From: Chlamydiota bacterium
GTDB taxonomy: Bacteria > Chlamydiota > Chlamydiia > Chlamydiales > Parachlamydiaceae
Reading direction: 5' to 3'
Assembly (NCBI GenBank): GCA_013287145.1
Contig: JABDEI010000004.1
Span: 1 to 45,199 of the forward strand
DNA length: 45,199 bases
Shown: positions 7,518-16,283 of the stretch, piece after piece
Position numbering within the stretch: position 1 is the first letter of the stretch
Layout of the letters: each line of letters begins with the position of its first letter
The notes under the pieces: generated by a model
What the model was told of the DNA's origin: nothing
The model's database searches: none
The model's input: only the letters and a program-made list of their open reading frames with translations
Position numbers and translations under genes: made by a program

Positions 7518-8468
7518 ATGGGAGCTTCGGTCGATTTCAGGAAAAATATCTTGCTGCTCAATAAACCTGATTGGTTCGTCACGGACAAATTTGAATTAAT
7601 CGCTAAGAATACTTTGAAGGGAAGAGCTCTAAAAGCTTTTAGCAAAATTTTTCGAACATTGTCGATGAATCGATTTGATCCCACTCACCTTCGTGCCGAC
7701 AAAGTAGCTACAGCAGTTTATGAGTCTTGTAAAGCACACTGCACAACAAACAAAAGCGGCTTAAAACCCGACGAACTTACCTCAGCAATCAATTTTTTGG
7801 TAAAACTCTCAACTCATATAAAAAATCCTGAGATGCAGCATAAAATTTTCACCCAAATGCATCGACTCATCCGCCTCCAGGATAAATATCAAGGATTTGA
7901 AACAAAAAAACATGAGCAAGGACAACAAAAAGAAATTGCTAAACCTGGAAAAAGTATGACTGCTCAAGTGGATGCCATCACGAACGAAAAAGTCATGGAG
8001 GGCTTCAATGGTGTTAAGACTGATGTCTTCAAAAAACTCTTTGCTCAAAACGAGGGGCTTAATCGTCTCCCTTTGCTTGATCTAGACAAGCTCAAGAATC
8101 CTCCTGACCATGCCTATGAACATGGATCCATCGACTTTTTAAAACCGGAAGACCTCTCTCATCCTATCATGAAGGGTTTAGATAAGGCGAGACGTCCATT
8201 TGTTTCTCTAAAGATTCAGAATAAGCGAACAAATGAATCTTTTGTAGTTACCCTCTACAAAGTCCATAACGATATTTCCAAGCTTGTATCCTTTGATCCA
8301 GAACTAGCAAACGCCGTGGCTTTTGGCTTTGAAAATAAAAAAGCAGCAGCGTCTTTTGAAAATATTGACGATGGAATCAAAAACTTAAGGAAAATCCTTT
8401 TAAGCAAACATCCCCAATATGAAATAGACTTGGGATCTATTAAAGTTGAGAAGAAAAAAGGGGGATAA
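7518..8468 (+). CDS. Unrecognised 316-residue protein
   Basis: I do not recognise this protein. It is soluble, basic and mixed alpha/beta in appearance, with no signal peptide or membrane helix. Residues 1-125 look helical. A charged glutamine/lysine-rich linker follows (about 126-155). The C-terminal part (about 190-315) ends in a lysine-rich tail. The start has a strong AGGAG 6 bases upstream. It lies divergently from the coiled-coil gene and upstream of the RNase Z gene by 173 bp. In this position C. trachomatis has CT345 between lon and CT346, but I cannot say whether the two are related. The likely reading is a lineage-specific chlamydial protein. Confidence 0.7.
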   Translation: MGASVDFRKNILLLNKPDWFVTDKFELIAKNTLKGRALKAFSKIFRTLSMNRFDPTHLRADKVATAVYESCKAHCTTNKSGLKPDELTSAINFLVKLSTHIKNPEMQHKIFTQMHRLIRLQDKYQGFETKKHEQGQQKEIAKPGKSMTAQVDAITNEKVMEGFNGVKTDVFKKLFAQNEGLNRLPLLDLDKLKNPPDHAYEHGSIDFLKPEDLSHPIMKGLDKARRPFVSLKIQNKRTNESFVVTLYKVHNDISKLVSFDPELANAVAFGFENKKAAASFENIDDGIKNLRKILLSKHPQYEIDLGSIKVEKKKGG

Positions 8469-8641
8469 GAAAAAATCTATAATGAGACTATGCATTTTGT
8501 CCTTTTATCATTAAATTTATAGTGGATCAGGAATAATCTCTTCAGATATACTTCCAACCCAGCTCTGTTAACTTTCGCTATCATTCGGGAAAAGATAGCA
8601 AAGCATTTGAGAATCCAAAACAACGCAAGTTTTAGCAACTC

Positions 8642-9550
8642 ATGACTGTTAGAGATCTTACGACATTAGGCAGCTCAAGCCAACAACCTACGCGCTATCG
8701 CAACCATGGCGCTTATCTATTCCGCTGGAATGAAGAGGGCTTTTTATTTGATCCCGGCGAAGGCACGCAGCGTCAGTTTATCTTCGCCAATATTGCTCCG
8801 ACTGTCATCTCGCGCATCTTTGTTTCGCATTTTCATGGCGATCATTGCCTTGGACTTGGATCCATCCTCATGCGGCTTAATCTTGATAAGGTCACTCATC
8901 CGATCCATTGTTATTATCCTGCTAGCGGCAAAAAATATTTCGATCGCCTGCGTTATGGAACCATTTATCACGAGATCATCAATGTCATCGAACATCCTGT
9001 CTCAGAAGCCGGTCTTGTCGAAGATGATGGCAAATTCCGCATCGAAGCGGCTTTCTTAGAACATGGGGTTGATAATATCGCTTGGCGCATCACAGAGGCC
9101 GATGTTCGCAAATTCGATCGTACTGCTTTAGAAGCGCATGGCATCCGTGGTCCCCTCGTTAAAGAGCTGCAGCAAAAAGGAAAAATCATTGTCGGCGGCA
9201 ATGAAGTTCTTTTAGACGATGTCAGTTGGATTCGCCATGGCGACAGCATTGCTGTTGTCATTGACACGCGTTATTGTCAAAATGCCATTGATATTGCCCG
9301 CGACGCAAATATTCTTCTTTGTGAAAGCACTTACCTTGAGGAACACAAGGATCTCGCTGAAAAGCACCTGCATTTAACTGCTAAACAAGCAGCAACCATA
9401 GCATCCAAGGCTAATGCTAAGCAGCTTATTCTGACACACTTTTCAGCTCGTTACCTCAATCTCAGGGAATTTGAAGCCGAAGCTCGTGCCGTTTTCCCTA
9501 ATACGCTTGTAGCTGAAGACTTAAAGACCTTTCCTTTTCCAAAGTACTAG
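8642..9550 (+). CDS. rnz: Ribonuclease Z / ElaC-type metallo-beta-lactamase fold hydrolase
   Basis: A 302-residue zinc hydrolase expected to cut the 3' trailer from tRNA precursors. The zinc motif is His63-x-His65-x-Asp67-His68 in VSHFHGDH. The N-terminal [10 protein letters not shown] and [10 protein letters not shown] match the RNase Z pattern, and the C-terminal ILTHFSARY supplies the last ligand strand. The length is normal for the short (RNase Z-S) form. The gene corresponds by order to CT346 of C. trachomatis, an annotated metal-dependent hydrolase before xerC. The start is the ATG giving the canonical family N-terminus; its ribosome site is weak. Most tRNA genes lacking encoded CCA, such as tRNA-His in this window, need such trailer processing. 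Confidence 0.88.
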   Translation: MTVRDLTTLGSSSQQPTRYRNHGAYLFRWNEEGFLFDPGEGTQRQFIFANIAPTVISRIFVSHFHGDHCLGLGSILMRLNLDKVTHPIHCYYPASGKKYFDRLRYGTIYHEIINVIEHPVSEAGLVEDDGKFRIEAAFLEHGVDNIAWRITEADVRKFDRTALEAHGIRGPLVKELQQKGKIIVGGNEVLLDDVSWIRHGDSIAVVIDTRYCQNAIDIARDANILLCESTYLEEHKDLAEKHLHLTAKQAATIASKANAKQLILTHFSARYLNLREFEAEARAVFPNTLVAEDLKTFPFPKY

Positions 9551-9582
9551 TCTGAGCTATACGAAAAATGGCGTAACGGCGA

Positions 9583-9750
9583 GCGAACACAAATTTACCA
9601 CAGAGGACACAGAGAACACAGGGAGGAAAGAAGAGTAGAGGAAGGATGAGATAAACAAAAAAACTATAAAATTAATCTTTCTCGTTTTATTTTTTATCCC
9701 TCATCCCTCATTCTTTCTCTCTGTGTCCTCTGTGGTAGATTTGTGTTCGC
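9583..9750. repeat. Palindrome with 9-mer repeats between rnz and xerC
   Basis: The arm starting GCGAACACAAAT at 9583 pairs with the arm ending at 9750; the CCACAGAGGACACAGAGA stretch is repeated inverted. The left arm contains near-tandem 9-mers (CACAGAGGA-type) and the right contains CCTCATC/CCTCATT heptamers. It is non-coding and does not resemble a simple intrinsic terminator because the arms are separated by about 95 bp of AT-rich sequence. Confidence 0.75.
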
Positions 9751-9776
9751 AGTTATGATATAGAAGAGGTGTTTTT

Positions 9777-10766
9777 ATGTTTATCTCGGCCGCCTACCGA
9801 TTCCTTGAGTATTTAAAAGTCGTTAAAAATGCTTCTGAGCATACCATCCGCAACTATGCCATCGACTTAAATTCCCTAAAGAAATACCTCGAAGATGCGA
9901 TTTTAAAAAAAAGCAAACCCGAAGAAATCCCTGAAAAAATTAGTCATGATAAAAGCTACTCTGAACGCGATACAACTCGAGACGGCCTCATTCCTCTTGC
10001 CATAATCGAAAGAAAAATCATACGCAGCTTTTTAGCTGATCTGAGCGCCAATAATCAAAATAAAAGAACCATTGTAAGGCGCCTCTCGTCGCTGCGCACT
10101 TTTTTTAATTATGCTCATTCGCAAAATCTCATTGTCATAAACCCTACAGAGGAACTCGATACCCCTAAACTAGAAAAGAAAATCCCCTCTTCCCTCTCCT
10201 ACGACCAGGTTCAGAAGATGTTCGAACAACCTGACATCAATACCTATTTAGGCCTGCGCGACCGCGCTATCATAGAGTTATTCTATAGTTCAGGATTGCG
10301 CGTCAGTGAACTTGTGGCTTTAAATCGCCATGACTTCGATCCCCAAAACTTGCTGATCAAGCTTAAAGGCAAAGGCAAAAAGGAAAGAATCGTCCCAATC
10401 ACAAAAAATGCAGCCCAATGGATAAAGAATTATCTAGATCATCTCGAGCGCCATCAGCGTGTCGATGGTCATGAAGCCGAAGCTGACCCCGATGCTATCT
10501 TTTTAAACAAACATGGAACTAGGCTGACGACGCGCTCTGTCGACCGCAGCTTCGATAAATACCTTACAGCTAGCGGGCTAGCAGGCAAAATCACCCCGCA
10601 TACCATCCGCCACACCATCGCAACGCATTGGTTGGAAAACGGCATGGACCTCAAAACCATTCAAGTGATTTTAGGACATAGCGCCTTAGCTACAACGACG
10701 ATCTACACGCAGGTGTCAACTTCCCTTAAGAAAAAAGTCTATGACGACGCCCACCCCAGAGCGTGA
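9777..10766 (+). CDS. xerC: Tyrosine recombinase XerC
   Basis: Site-specific recombinase that, with XerD at dif, resolves chromosome dimers. The 329-residue protein has an N-terminal SAM-like core-binding domain (about 3-120) and a C-terminal catalytic domain. Catalytic residues are Arg175 (SSGLRVSEL), Lys199 (GKGKKER), His275 and Arg278 (HTIRHT), His301 (ILGHS) and nucleophile Tyr310 (IYTQV). An insertion of about 30 charged residues (44-72) inside the N-terminal domain makes it longer than the usual 300. The gene matches CT347 by order. Palindromic repeats lie on both sides, so despite co-orientation it may be transcribed apart from rnz and the ABC-F gene. Confidence 0.93.
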   Translation: MFISAAYRFLEYLKVVKNASEHTIRNYAIDLNSLKKYLEDAILKKSKPEEIPEKISHDKSYSERDTTRDGLIPLAIIERKIIRSFLADLSANNQNKRTIVRRLSSLRTFFNYAHSQNLIVINPTEELDTPKLEKKIPSSLSYDQVQKMFEQPDINTYLGLRDRAIIELFYSSGLRVSELVALNRHDFDPQNLLIKLKGKGKKERIVPITKNAAQWIKNYLDHLERHQRVDGHEAEADPDAIFLNKHGTRLTTRSVDRSFDKYLTASGLAGKITPHTIRHTIATHWLENGMDLKTIQVILGHSALATTTIYTQVSTSLKKKVYDDAHPRA

Positions 10767-10768
10767 GG

Positions 10769-10880
10769 GAGAAATGCTAAACGCTAAATGCTAAATGATA
10801 AACGAATAAAAAAATTTATTCGGTAGTTTAAAGAAAAGTTCGTTACTTTAGCATTTAGCATTGAGCATTTAGCGTTTCTC
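10769..10880. repeat. Heptamer palindrome after xerC
   Basis: Arms 10769-10797 and 10852-10880 are 29-nt reverse complements with three mismatches, each built of CTAAATG-type heptamers. Between them CGAATAAA (10803-10810) pairs with TTTATTCG (10815-10822) around AAAA. It begins 3 bp after the xerC stop and ends 45 bp before the ABC-F start. It may act as a transcript end. Confidence 0.8.
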
Positions 10881-10924
10881 TTGGTATACTTTCCTCAACT
10901 AAAACATAAAAAGAATTCAACTTT

Positions 10925-12520
10925 ATGATCACTTTAAATCAAATCTCAAAAAGCTTCGGCAGCCGCGTTCTTTTTGAAAATGTCACGGTTACATTCAATG
11001 CCGGCAACCGCTATGGCTTAACCGGGCCCAATGGAGCGGGAAAGACGACCTTGCTAAAGATCATCATGGACTTAGAAGATCCGACCAGCGGATCCGTGAC
11101 TTTACCTGACCGCGTAGGTATCCTTCGTCAAAATATCGAAGACTTCCACAACGACGTCGTCCTTGATGTCGTGATCATGGGCAACAAACGCCTTTGGGAT
11201 GCGATGAAAGAGCGCGATTCTCTTTATGAAGTAGAGATGTCTGACGATGTAGGCATGCGCCTTGGTGAAATAGAAGGTATCATTGCTGAAGAAGACGGCT
11301 ATTCTGCTGACTCCAATGCAGAAGTTCTGCTGTCAGGCATGGGCATTCCTCTAGAATACTTAAGCAAGAAGATGAATGAAATTCCTACCGATATGCAGTT
11401 CCGTGTATTGCTCTGCCAAGCGCTATTTGGCGAACCTCAAGCTCTATTACTGGATGAGCCTACAAACCATCTAGACATGGAATCGATCGGCTGGATGGAA
11501 AACTTTTTACATAATTATAAAGGCACGCTCATCGTCATCAGCCACGATAGGCACTTCTTAAATTCCGTCACCACGCACATCGCTGACATCGACTACGAAA
11601 CGGTGATCATTTACCCCGGAAACTACGATGACATGGTGGTTGCAAAGACATCGGTGCGCGATCGAACAGAATCTGAAGCTAAATCGAAAGAAAAAAAGAT
11701 CGCTCAACTTCGCGAATTTGTCTCGCGCTTTGGTGCGGGAACACGTGCAAGCCAGGTGCAGTCACGCCTGAGGGAAATTAGCCGATTGCAGCCTCAGGAG
11801 TTAAAAAAATCCAATATTCAAAGGCCCTACATCCGCTTTGGTGTCACAGAAAAAGCCCCGGGAAAAGTCGTCCTAAAAGCTGAAAAAATAGCCAAAAGCT
11901 ACGACGGCAACCATCAAGTTATCAAAAATTTCTCTTTAGAAATCATGCGCGGCGACCGCATTGGCGTCATAGGAACCAATGGACGGGGTAAATCCACCCT
12001 TTTGAAAATGTTAGCGCAAGTATTATCTCCCGATCATGGCGCAGTCGAGTTAGGGCACCAAGCGATTCTAAGCTATTTTCCCCAAAATCACTCGGAGATC
12101 GTCGACAAAAAAGGCACTAAAACAGCTTTTGACTGGCTTAAAGAACGCAAGCCTGGGGTCTATGACCAAGACATCCGCAGCGTGATGGGAAAAATGTTGT
12201 TTGGCGGCGACGATGCTTTTAAGCCGGTAATGGCTTTGTCCGGAGGAGAAACAGCCCGCCTCATTTTAGCAGGCATGATGCTCACGGAACACAATATCTT
12301 GATATTAGATGAGCCTAACAATCACTTGGATTTGGAAGCGGTCTCGGCATTAGGATGGGGTCTTTCAGATTATAAAGGCACTGTTGTTGTCGCAAGCCAT
12401 GACCGCGATCTTATCGATACTGTGGCACAAAAAATCATTGCATTTGAAGCCGATGGCGTCCATTTATTCGATGGAACTTTGGAAGAATATCTCGTAAAAA
12501 AAGCTGAGAGCAGCAAATAG
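10925..12520 (+). CDS. ABC-F family ATPase, YbiT-like
   Basis: A 531-residue soluble twin-ATPase of the ABC-F family, which acts on ribosomes rather than on transport (no membrane segments). The first Walker A is GPNGAGKT (34-41), and Walker B is LLLDEPTNHLD. The inter-domain linker resembles YbiT (PGNYDD, FVSRFGAGTRASQVQSR). The second Walker A is GTNGRGKST, its signature LSGGE is intact, and Walker B is LILDEPNNHLD. The signature of the first ATPase is degenerate (PTDMQ in place of LSGGQ), also seen in YbiT-type proteins as I recall them. By order this is the CT348 equivalent, which is named yjjK in old annotations, but sequence features favour YbiT. It is 2 bp before the methyltransferase gene. 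Confidence 0.9.
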   Translation: MITLNQISKSFGSRVLFENVTVTFNAGNRYGLTGPNGAGKTTLLKIIMDLEDPTSGSVTLPDRVGILRQNIEDFHNDVVLDVVIMGNKRLWDAMKERDSLYEVEMSDDVGMRLGEIEGIIAEEDGYSADSNAEVLLSGMGIPLEYLSKKMNEIPTDMQFRVLLCQALFGEPQALLLDEPTNHLDMESIGWMENFLHNYKGTLIVISHDRHFLNSVTTHIADIDYETVIIYPGNYDDMVVAKTSVRDRTESEAKSKEKKIAQLREFVSRFGAGTRASQVQSRLREISRLQPQELKKSNIQRPYIRFGVTEKAPGKVVLKAEKIAKSYDGNHQVIKNFSLEIMRGDRIGVIGTNGRGKSTLLKMLAQVLSPDHGAVELGHQAILSYFPQNHSEIVDKKGTKTAFDWLKERKPGVYDQDIRSVMGKMLFGGDDAFKPVMALSGGETARLILAGMMLTEHNILILDEPNNHLDLEAVSALGWGLSDYKGTVVVASHDRDLIDTVAQKIIAFEADGVHLFDGTLEEYLVKKAESSK

Positions 12521-12522
12521 GG

Positions 12523-13266
12523 GTGAATTTCACAAAAAGAAGGTTCTTAAGCTTTCACGAGAAGCAGCGACATAAAAAATGTGCTGAATTGCTTCGTGAA
12601 ATCTATGAGGGACTGCTTTCAAAGCAGGATATTTCGCATTTGTGGCAGCACTACAATGAGATTCAAGCCTGGCGAAATGAAATTCCTCTAGATTTATGCA
12701 CAGCCAAAACCGTATGTGATCGTTATCATGAGCATCTGCGGGATGCAGGAGTAAGCCTGAAAGAGCACAATCTGCTCCCTGTTATGACCCAAGGAGATAG
12801 ACAAGAAAGTGCCATGCCTTGGCCTATTGCCATTTATCTCGATCACATCAGATCTGCCCATAATGTCGGCAGTATTTTAAGAACGGTAGAAGCCCTAGCT
12901 CTTGGGAGCGTCTATTTTTCTGAAGGTACACCTAAAGTATCGCATAAGCAGGTACAAGATGCTTCGATGGGATCATACCAATGGGTAGAATGCCATCAAG
13001 GCAAAACGCTGCATGCCCTTCCTAAACCTATTATCGTTATGGAGACAAGCCCTTCGGCCATTTCTCTTTGCGATTTTCTTTTTCCTGAAACGTTTACCCT
13101 AGTCATGGGCAACGAGGAATATGGGTGCTCAGACTATGCTCTCGGCTTAGCGGATTACATAGTCGAGATTCCGTTGCGAGGCAGAAAAAACTCTCTTAAC
13201 GTCGCCAATGCCTTCGCCATAGTCGCCGCCGAGATCGCCCGCCAAAGAAGATTAAGTGTTTTTTAA
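12523..13266 (+). CDS. SpoU/TrmH-family RNA 2'-O-methyltransferase
   Basis: A 247-residue SPOUT methyltransferase expected to methylate a ribose 2'-OH in tRNA or rRNA using S-adenosylmethionine. The three family motifs are present: NVGSILRTVEALALG (about 117-131), MGNEEYG (about 198-204) and IPLRGRKNSLNVANAFAI (about 218-235), forming the knotted cofactor site. The N-terminal 95 residues are helical and family-variable. The start is GTG, 2 bp after the ABC-F stop, so the two are probably cotranscribed. Its stop overlaps the stop of the convergent hydrolase gene by 4 bp. The target nucleotide cannot be told from sequence. Confidence 0.87.
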   Translation: MNFTKRRFLSFHEKQRHKKCAELLREIYEGLLSKQDISHLWQHYNEIQAWRNEIPLDLCTAKTVCDRYHEHLRDAGVSLKEHNLLPVMTQGDRQESAMPWPIAIYLDHIRSAHNVGSILRTVEALALGSVYFSEGTPKVSHKQVQDASMGSYQWVECHQGKTLHALPKPIIVMETSPSAISLCDFLFPETFTLVMGNEEYGCSDYALGLADYIVEIPLRGRKNSLNVANAFAIVAAEIARQRRLSVF

Positions 13267-14201
13267 GAGCTGCTGATCCATTGATAAATTTGATTATCCA
13301 ACCAATAGATGCCGTTATTGCCGGCCCATCCTAGAAAGCCATTATGCCCTCCTCCTTTGGCCAACCAAACTGTGGTATAAGGCGAAATCATGGCTTTTTC
13401 AATGCGATGATAATCGATAATAGGGTCATCAGCAGAAAAAAGGATGTCACAGCGCTGTTTTATAGAAGAAGCATAACGGATCGCTGAACTTTGATCATAA
13501 TAATCTTCTGCAGAGTCATATCCCCACGCAAGGGCGGTAATTTTGTCGTCAAATTCATGTAAAGAATCGATGCGTTGATCCATGACCCAATGAGGGCTTT
13601 GCTTGAGTAAGTTTCCCAAATAATAGCGCTCATAGAAGCGATTAAAGCCTTTGGTTAGAGCTTGCACAGTGTGAAAAAGATCGACCGGAGGACATACAGC
13701 AATGATTCTATCGCAATAGGTGCAAAGAGTATCGCCTAATTCGCCGGCCAATTTCAAGGCGATATTTCCACCTAAAGAATAGCCGATTAATGTAATGGGA
13801 GACTTAGGGGCCTGTTTCTTCAATTCTTGAAGAACGCTGTAGATATCTAGGCTAGTGCCTGCGTTGTAAGGAAGATAGGCAAGTCCTTTACCTGAACCGC
13901 ATCCACGTAGATTTATCCTAACCACTTTGCGCCCGGCCGCGTGAAGCCTGCGGCTCATTCTTACGATATAGTTGGATTCATGACTGCCCCCTAAACCATG
14001 GATTAATGCTATCGTCTTGTGCTGTTCATTCCATCCAGGTGGAATGGAAACTTGACAAGACAATTGATCGCCATCCTCTAAGGCTACAAGCAGTTTTTGT
14101 GAAGGCGGAGGGGCACCTTTTTGGCCAAATACAGCCATGATCGTTTGTAAGTGAGGAGATGCTAAACCCGGCAAAGCATGAAAATCTAAAGAATTGTACA
14201 T
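13263..14201 (-). CDS. YheT/EMB8-family alpha/beta hydrolase
   Basis: A 312-residue alpha/beta hydrolase of the YheT (COG0429) type. The oxyanion region is LIHGLGGSHESNY, the nucleophile elbow is GYSLGG, the acid lies in SADDPIIDY and the catalytic His in GGGHNGFLG. NLRGCGSGKG before the elbow is typical of the family. The substrate is unknown; members are thought to be esterases or lipases. It follows ptsI by 12 bp on the minus strand and probably ends the hprK-ptsH-ptsI transcript, though no functional link to the phosphotransferase system is evident. Its stop overlaps the stop of the methyltransferase gene. Confidence 0.85.
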   Translation of the reverse strand: MYNSLDFHALPGLASPHLQTIMAVFGQKGAPPPSQKLLVALEDGDQLSCQVSIPPGWNEQHKTIALIHGLGGSHESNYIVRMSRRLHAAGRKVVRINLRGCGSGKGLAYLPYNAGTSLDIYSVLQELKKQAPKSPITLIGYSLGGNIALKLAGELGDTLCTYCDRIIAVCPPVDLFHTVQALTKGFNRFYERYYLGNLLKQSPHWVMDQRIDSLHEFDDKITALAWGYDSAEDYYDQSSAIRYASSIKQRCDILFSADDPIIDYHRIEKAMISPYTTVWLAKGGGHNGFLGWAGNNGIYWLDNQIYQWISSS

Positions 14202-14213
14202 AGAAAAGATCTC

Positions 14214-15995
14214 TTAGCAGTTATAAAAGCAATCTTCGGGAACATTTTTTCGATACTCTTGGTTGAGCAATTCTTCAATTTCATAGGCAGTAGGCAGAAT
14301 GAGGGCTTTTTCAGCTAAGCGGCTTGCAGCAACAATGCTAGTGCTGCGAATAGCGTTTTTAACTAAAGGGATGTAGCGGGAAGCGACAGAAAGTTCATGG
14401 ACGCCAAGGCCTAAGAGCAAAGGAGTGAAGCGAGGATCTGCAGCAACTTCGCCGCAAACGGTGACTGGGATGCTGTGATTGTTGGCTTCATTAACGATTA
14501 ATTTCAGCAGCCGGATTACGCTTGGATGCGTAGGTGTGTATAAGCTGCTCATGGCATGGTTACTTCTATCAACAGCTAGGGAATATTGCACGAGGTCGTT
14601 TGTTCCAATGGAGAGGAAATCGCATTCCTTTGCCAATAAGTCCGAGATGATTGCCGCTGATGGGACCTCGATCATGCAGCCTATTCGCAAAGGCTTGGGA
14701 ATAACCACACCCTTTTTGCTTAATTCTTTCTGAGCTTCCTTTAAAATGCTTTTAGCAGCCAATAATTCTGACAAAGAAGAAATCATTGGAAACATCACGC
14801 TAACATCACCGTAAGCTGAAGCTCGCAAAATAGCCCTGAGCTGTGTTTTGAAAATTTCGGGCTCTTTGAGCAAAAAGCGTATGGCACGGCAGCCTAAAAA
14901 GGGATTATCTTCTTCTTCAGCTTGCTTATTGGCCATTTTTTTATCTCCGCCGACATCAAAGGTGCGGATCACGATGGGAAGACCATGCATTTTTTCAACA
15001 ATGCGCCGATAGATCTGATATTGTTCATCTTCAGAAGGAAAGCTTTGGTTCGAAAGAAAAATGTATTCTGAACGAAATAATCCGACACCATTGCCGCCAT
15101 ATTGATGAAGCAATTCTAACTCATTAGCCATCTCGATATTTGCTGACAGGCGTATGCTATAGCCATCAAAAGTTTCTGCCTTTAAAGAGCCTGAAGTTCC
15201 AAGCTTGTGAAGATGGGTAAGAAGCTGCTGGCGTAGAACTTGATATTTTTGCAAAGTCTCAGGCGCCGGATTGATGATGACATCCCCCGTTCTTCCATCG
15301 ACAATGATAAGAGCGTCTTTCGGGGCTTCCTTCCAATTGAATTTAACGCTGGTCACATAGGGAATGCCTTTTGCTTTAGCAACGATGGCAGCATGCGAAG
15401 TGGAACCTCCCGTTTCGCTGACGATAGCGCTCACGCTGGCAGCATTGGCCTCGGCTGTGTCTGATGCCGTGAGATCGCTTGCAAAAACGATCGAGTTGGG
15501 GGGGATATCCGCCAAGGAAACACGCACGCTTTCGCGCAAATAAGCCATTACGCGCCTGGAAATGTCCTGAATATCTTTAAAACGTTCTCGAAAGAAAGGA
15601 TCGGCAATGGCGTTGAATTTTTTTTGGTATTGTTTCATGATCCTTTGAAAAGCAGACTCGGCATTTTTACGTGTGTGGCGGATCTCATTTTCGACTTGAG
15701 TCGTCATCATGGGATCTTGCATGATGTGCACTTGGGCTTCGAGAATGCCGGCGCCTTCAACCACTTTTTCATGTTCAAGCTTCTTCTGAAGCAAGACGAT
15801 ATCCTCTTTTGATCTGCTTATGGCTCGTCTGTAACGCTCTATTTCATTTCCTATATCAGTGTGAGCTACTGTAAATTCGGGATTGGAGTCTTCGATTAAA
15901 GAGAAAAAAAAGGGCTTTCCAATAGCGATGCCGCGGCTTATTGGAGTGCCTTTAAGGAATATTTCCTGAGTTTTCAGTTTCGTAGGCATTTTCAT
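14214..15995 (-). CDS. ptsI: Phosphoenolpyruvate-protein phosphotransferase (Enzyme I)
   Basis: A 593-residue cytosolic Enzyme I that takes phosphate from phosphoenolpyruvate and passes it to HPr. The phosphorylated residue is His201 in GGSTSHAAIVAKAKG. The C-terminal PEP-binding barrel has RTFDVGGDK, NPFLGCRAIRF, GCMIEVPSAA, SIGTNDLVQY and the acid/base Cys in VCGEVAADP. The length is normal. The start ATG overlaps the ptsH stop (ATGA), indicating translational coupling. The order ptsI-ptsH before a CT338-position gene and comEC matches CT336-CT339. No sugar permease (Enzyme II) is in the window, so the system may be regulatory, as commonly proposed for chlamydiae. Confidence 0.96.
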   Translation of the reverse strand: MKMPTKLKTQEIFLKGTPISRGIAIGKPFFFSLIEDSNPEFTVAHTDIGNEIERYRRAISRSKEDIVLLQKKLEHEKVVEGAGILEAQVHIMQDPMMTTQVENEIRHTRKNAESAFQRIMKQYQKKFNAIADPFFRERFKDIQDISRRVMAYLRESVRVSLADIPPNSIVFASDLTASDTAEANAASVSAIVSETGGSTSHAAIVAKAKGIPYVTSVKFNWKEAPKDALIIVDGRTGDVIINPAPETLQKYQVLRQQLLTHLHKLGTSGSLKAETFDGYSIRLSANIEMANELELLHQYGGNGVGLFRSEYIFLSNQSFPSEDEQYQIYRRIVEKMHGLPIVIRTFDVGGDKKMANKQAEEEDNPFLGCRAIRFLLKEPEIFKTQLRAILRASAYGDVSVMFPMISSLSELLAAKSILKEAQKELSKKGVVIPKPLRIGCMIEVPSAAIISDLLAKECDFLSIGTNDLVQYSLAVDRSNHAMSSLYTPTHPSVIRLLKLIVNEANNHSIPVTVCGEVAADPRFTPLLLGLGVHELSVASRYIPLVKNAIRSTSIVAASRLAEKALILPTAYEIEELLNQEYRKNVPEDCFYNC

Positions 15996-16258
15996 TCTCC
16001 AAATTCGTTTTCAAAAGCAATCAAAAGCTTTTCCATTGTCGCATCGGCGTCAGAACCTTCTACTGTTATTGTGATCTTTGAATTCTTCCTAGCGGCAAGC
16101 ATAAGAATGCTCAGGATGCTCTTTGCATTAATCGTGGCTTTTTTGTAAGTGAATGAAACATCGCATTTGCTATTTTGCAACATCTTGACGATGGCTGTGG
16201 CCGGTCGAGTGTGCAATCCCATCATATTTTTCACTTGCACTTTTTGAATAAGTTTCAC
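15992..16258 (-). CDS. ptsH: Phosphocarrier protein HPr
   Basis: An 88-residue HPr. The Enzyme I site is His16 in GLHTRPAT. The HPr-kinase site is Ser47 in NAKSILSILML. Both motifs are complete, so the protein can in principle take phosphate at either site. It is preceded by hprK at 25 bp and overlaps ptsI by 4 bp. The hprK-ptsH-ptsI arrangement links the carrier directly with both of its phosphorylating enzymes. Confidence 0.96.
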   Translation of the reverse strand: MKLIQKVQVKNMMGLHTRPATAIVKMLQNSKCDVSFTYKKATINAKSILSILMLAARKNSKITITVEGSDADATMEKLLIAFENEFGE

Positions 16259-16283
16259 AGAGTTTCACCTTTTTTTATTTTCT

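Noticed and set aside
12523-14201. Disrupted gene at the overlapping stops near 13263
   Set aside because: Both convergent genes are full length with complete family motifs; the 4-bp overlap is simply of stop codons.
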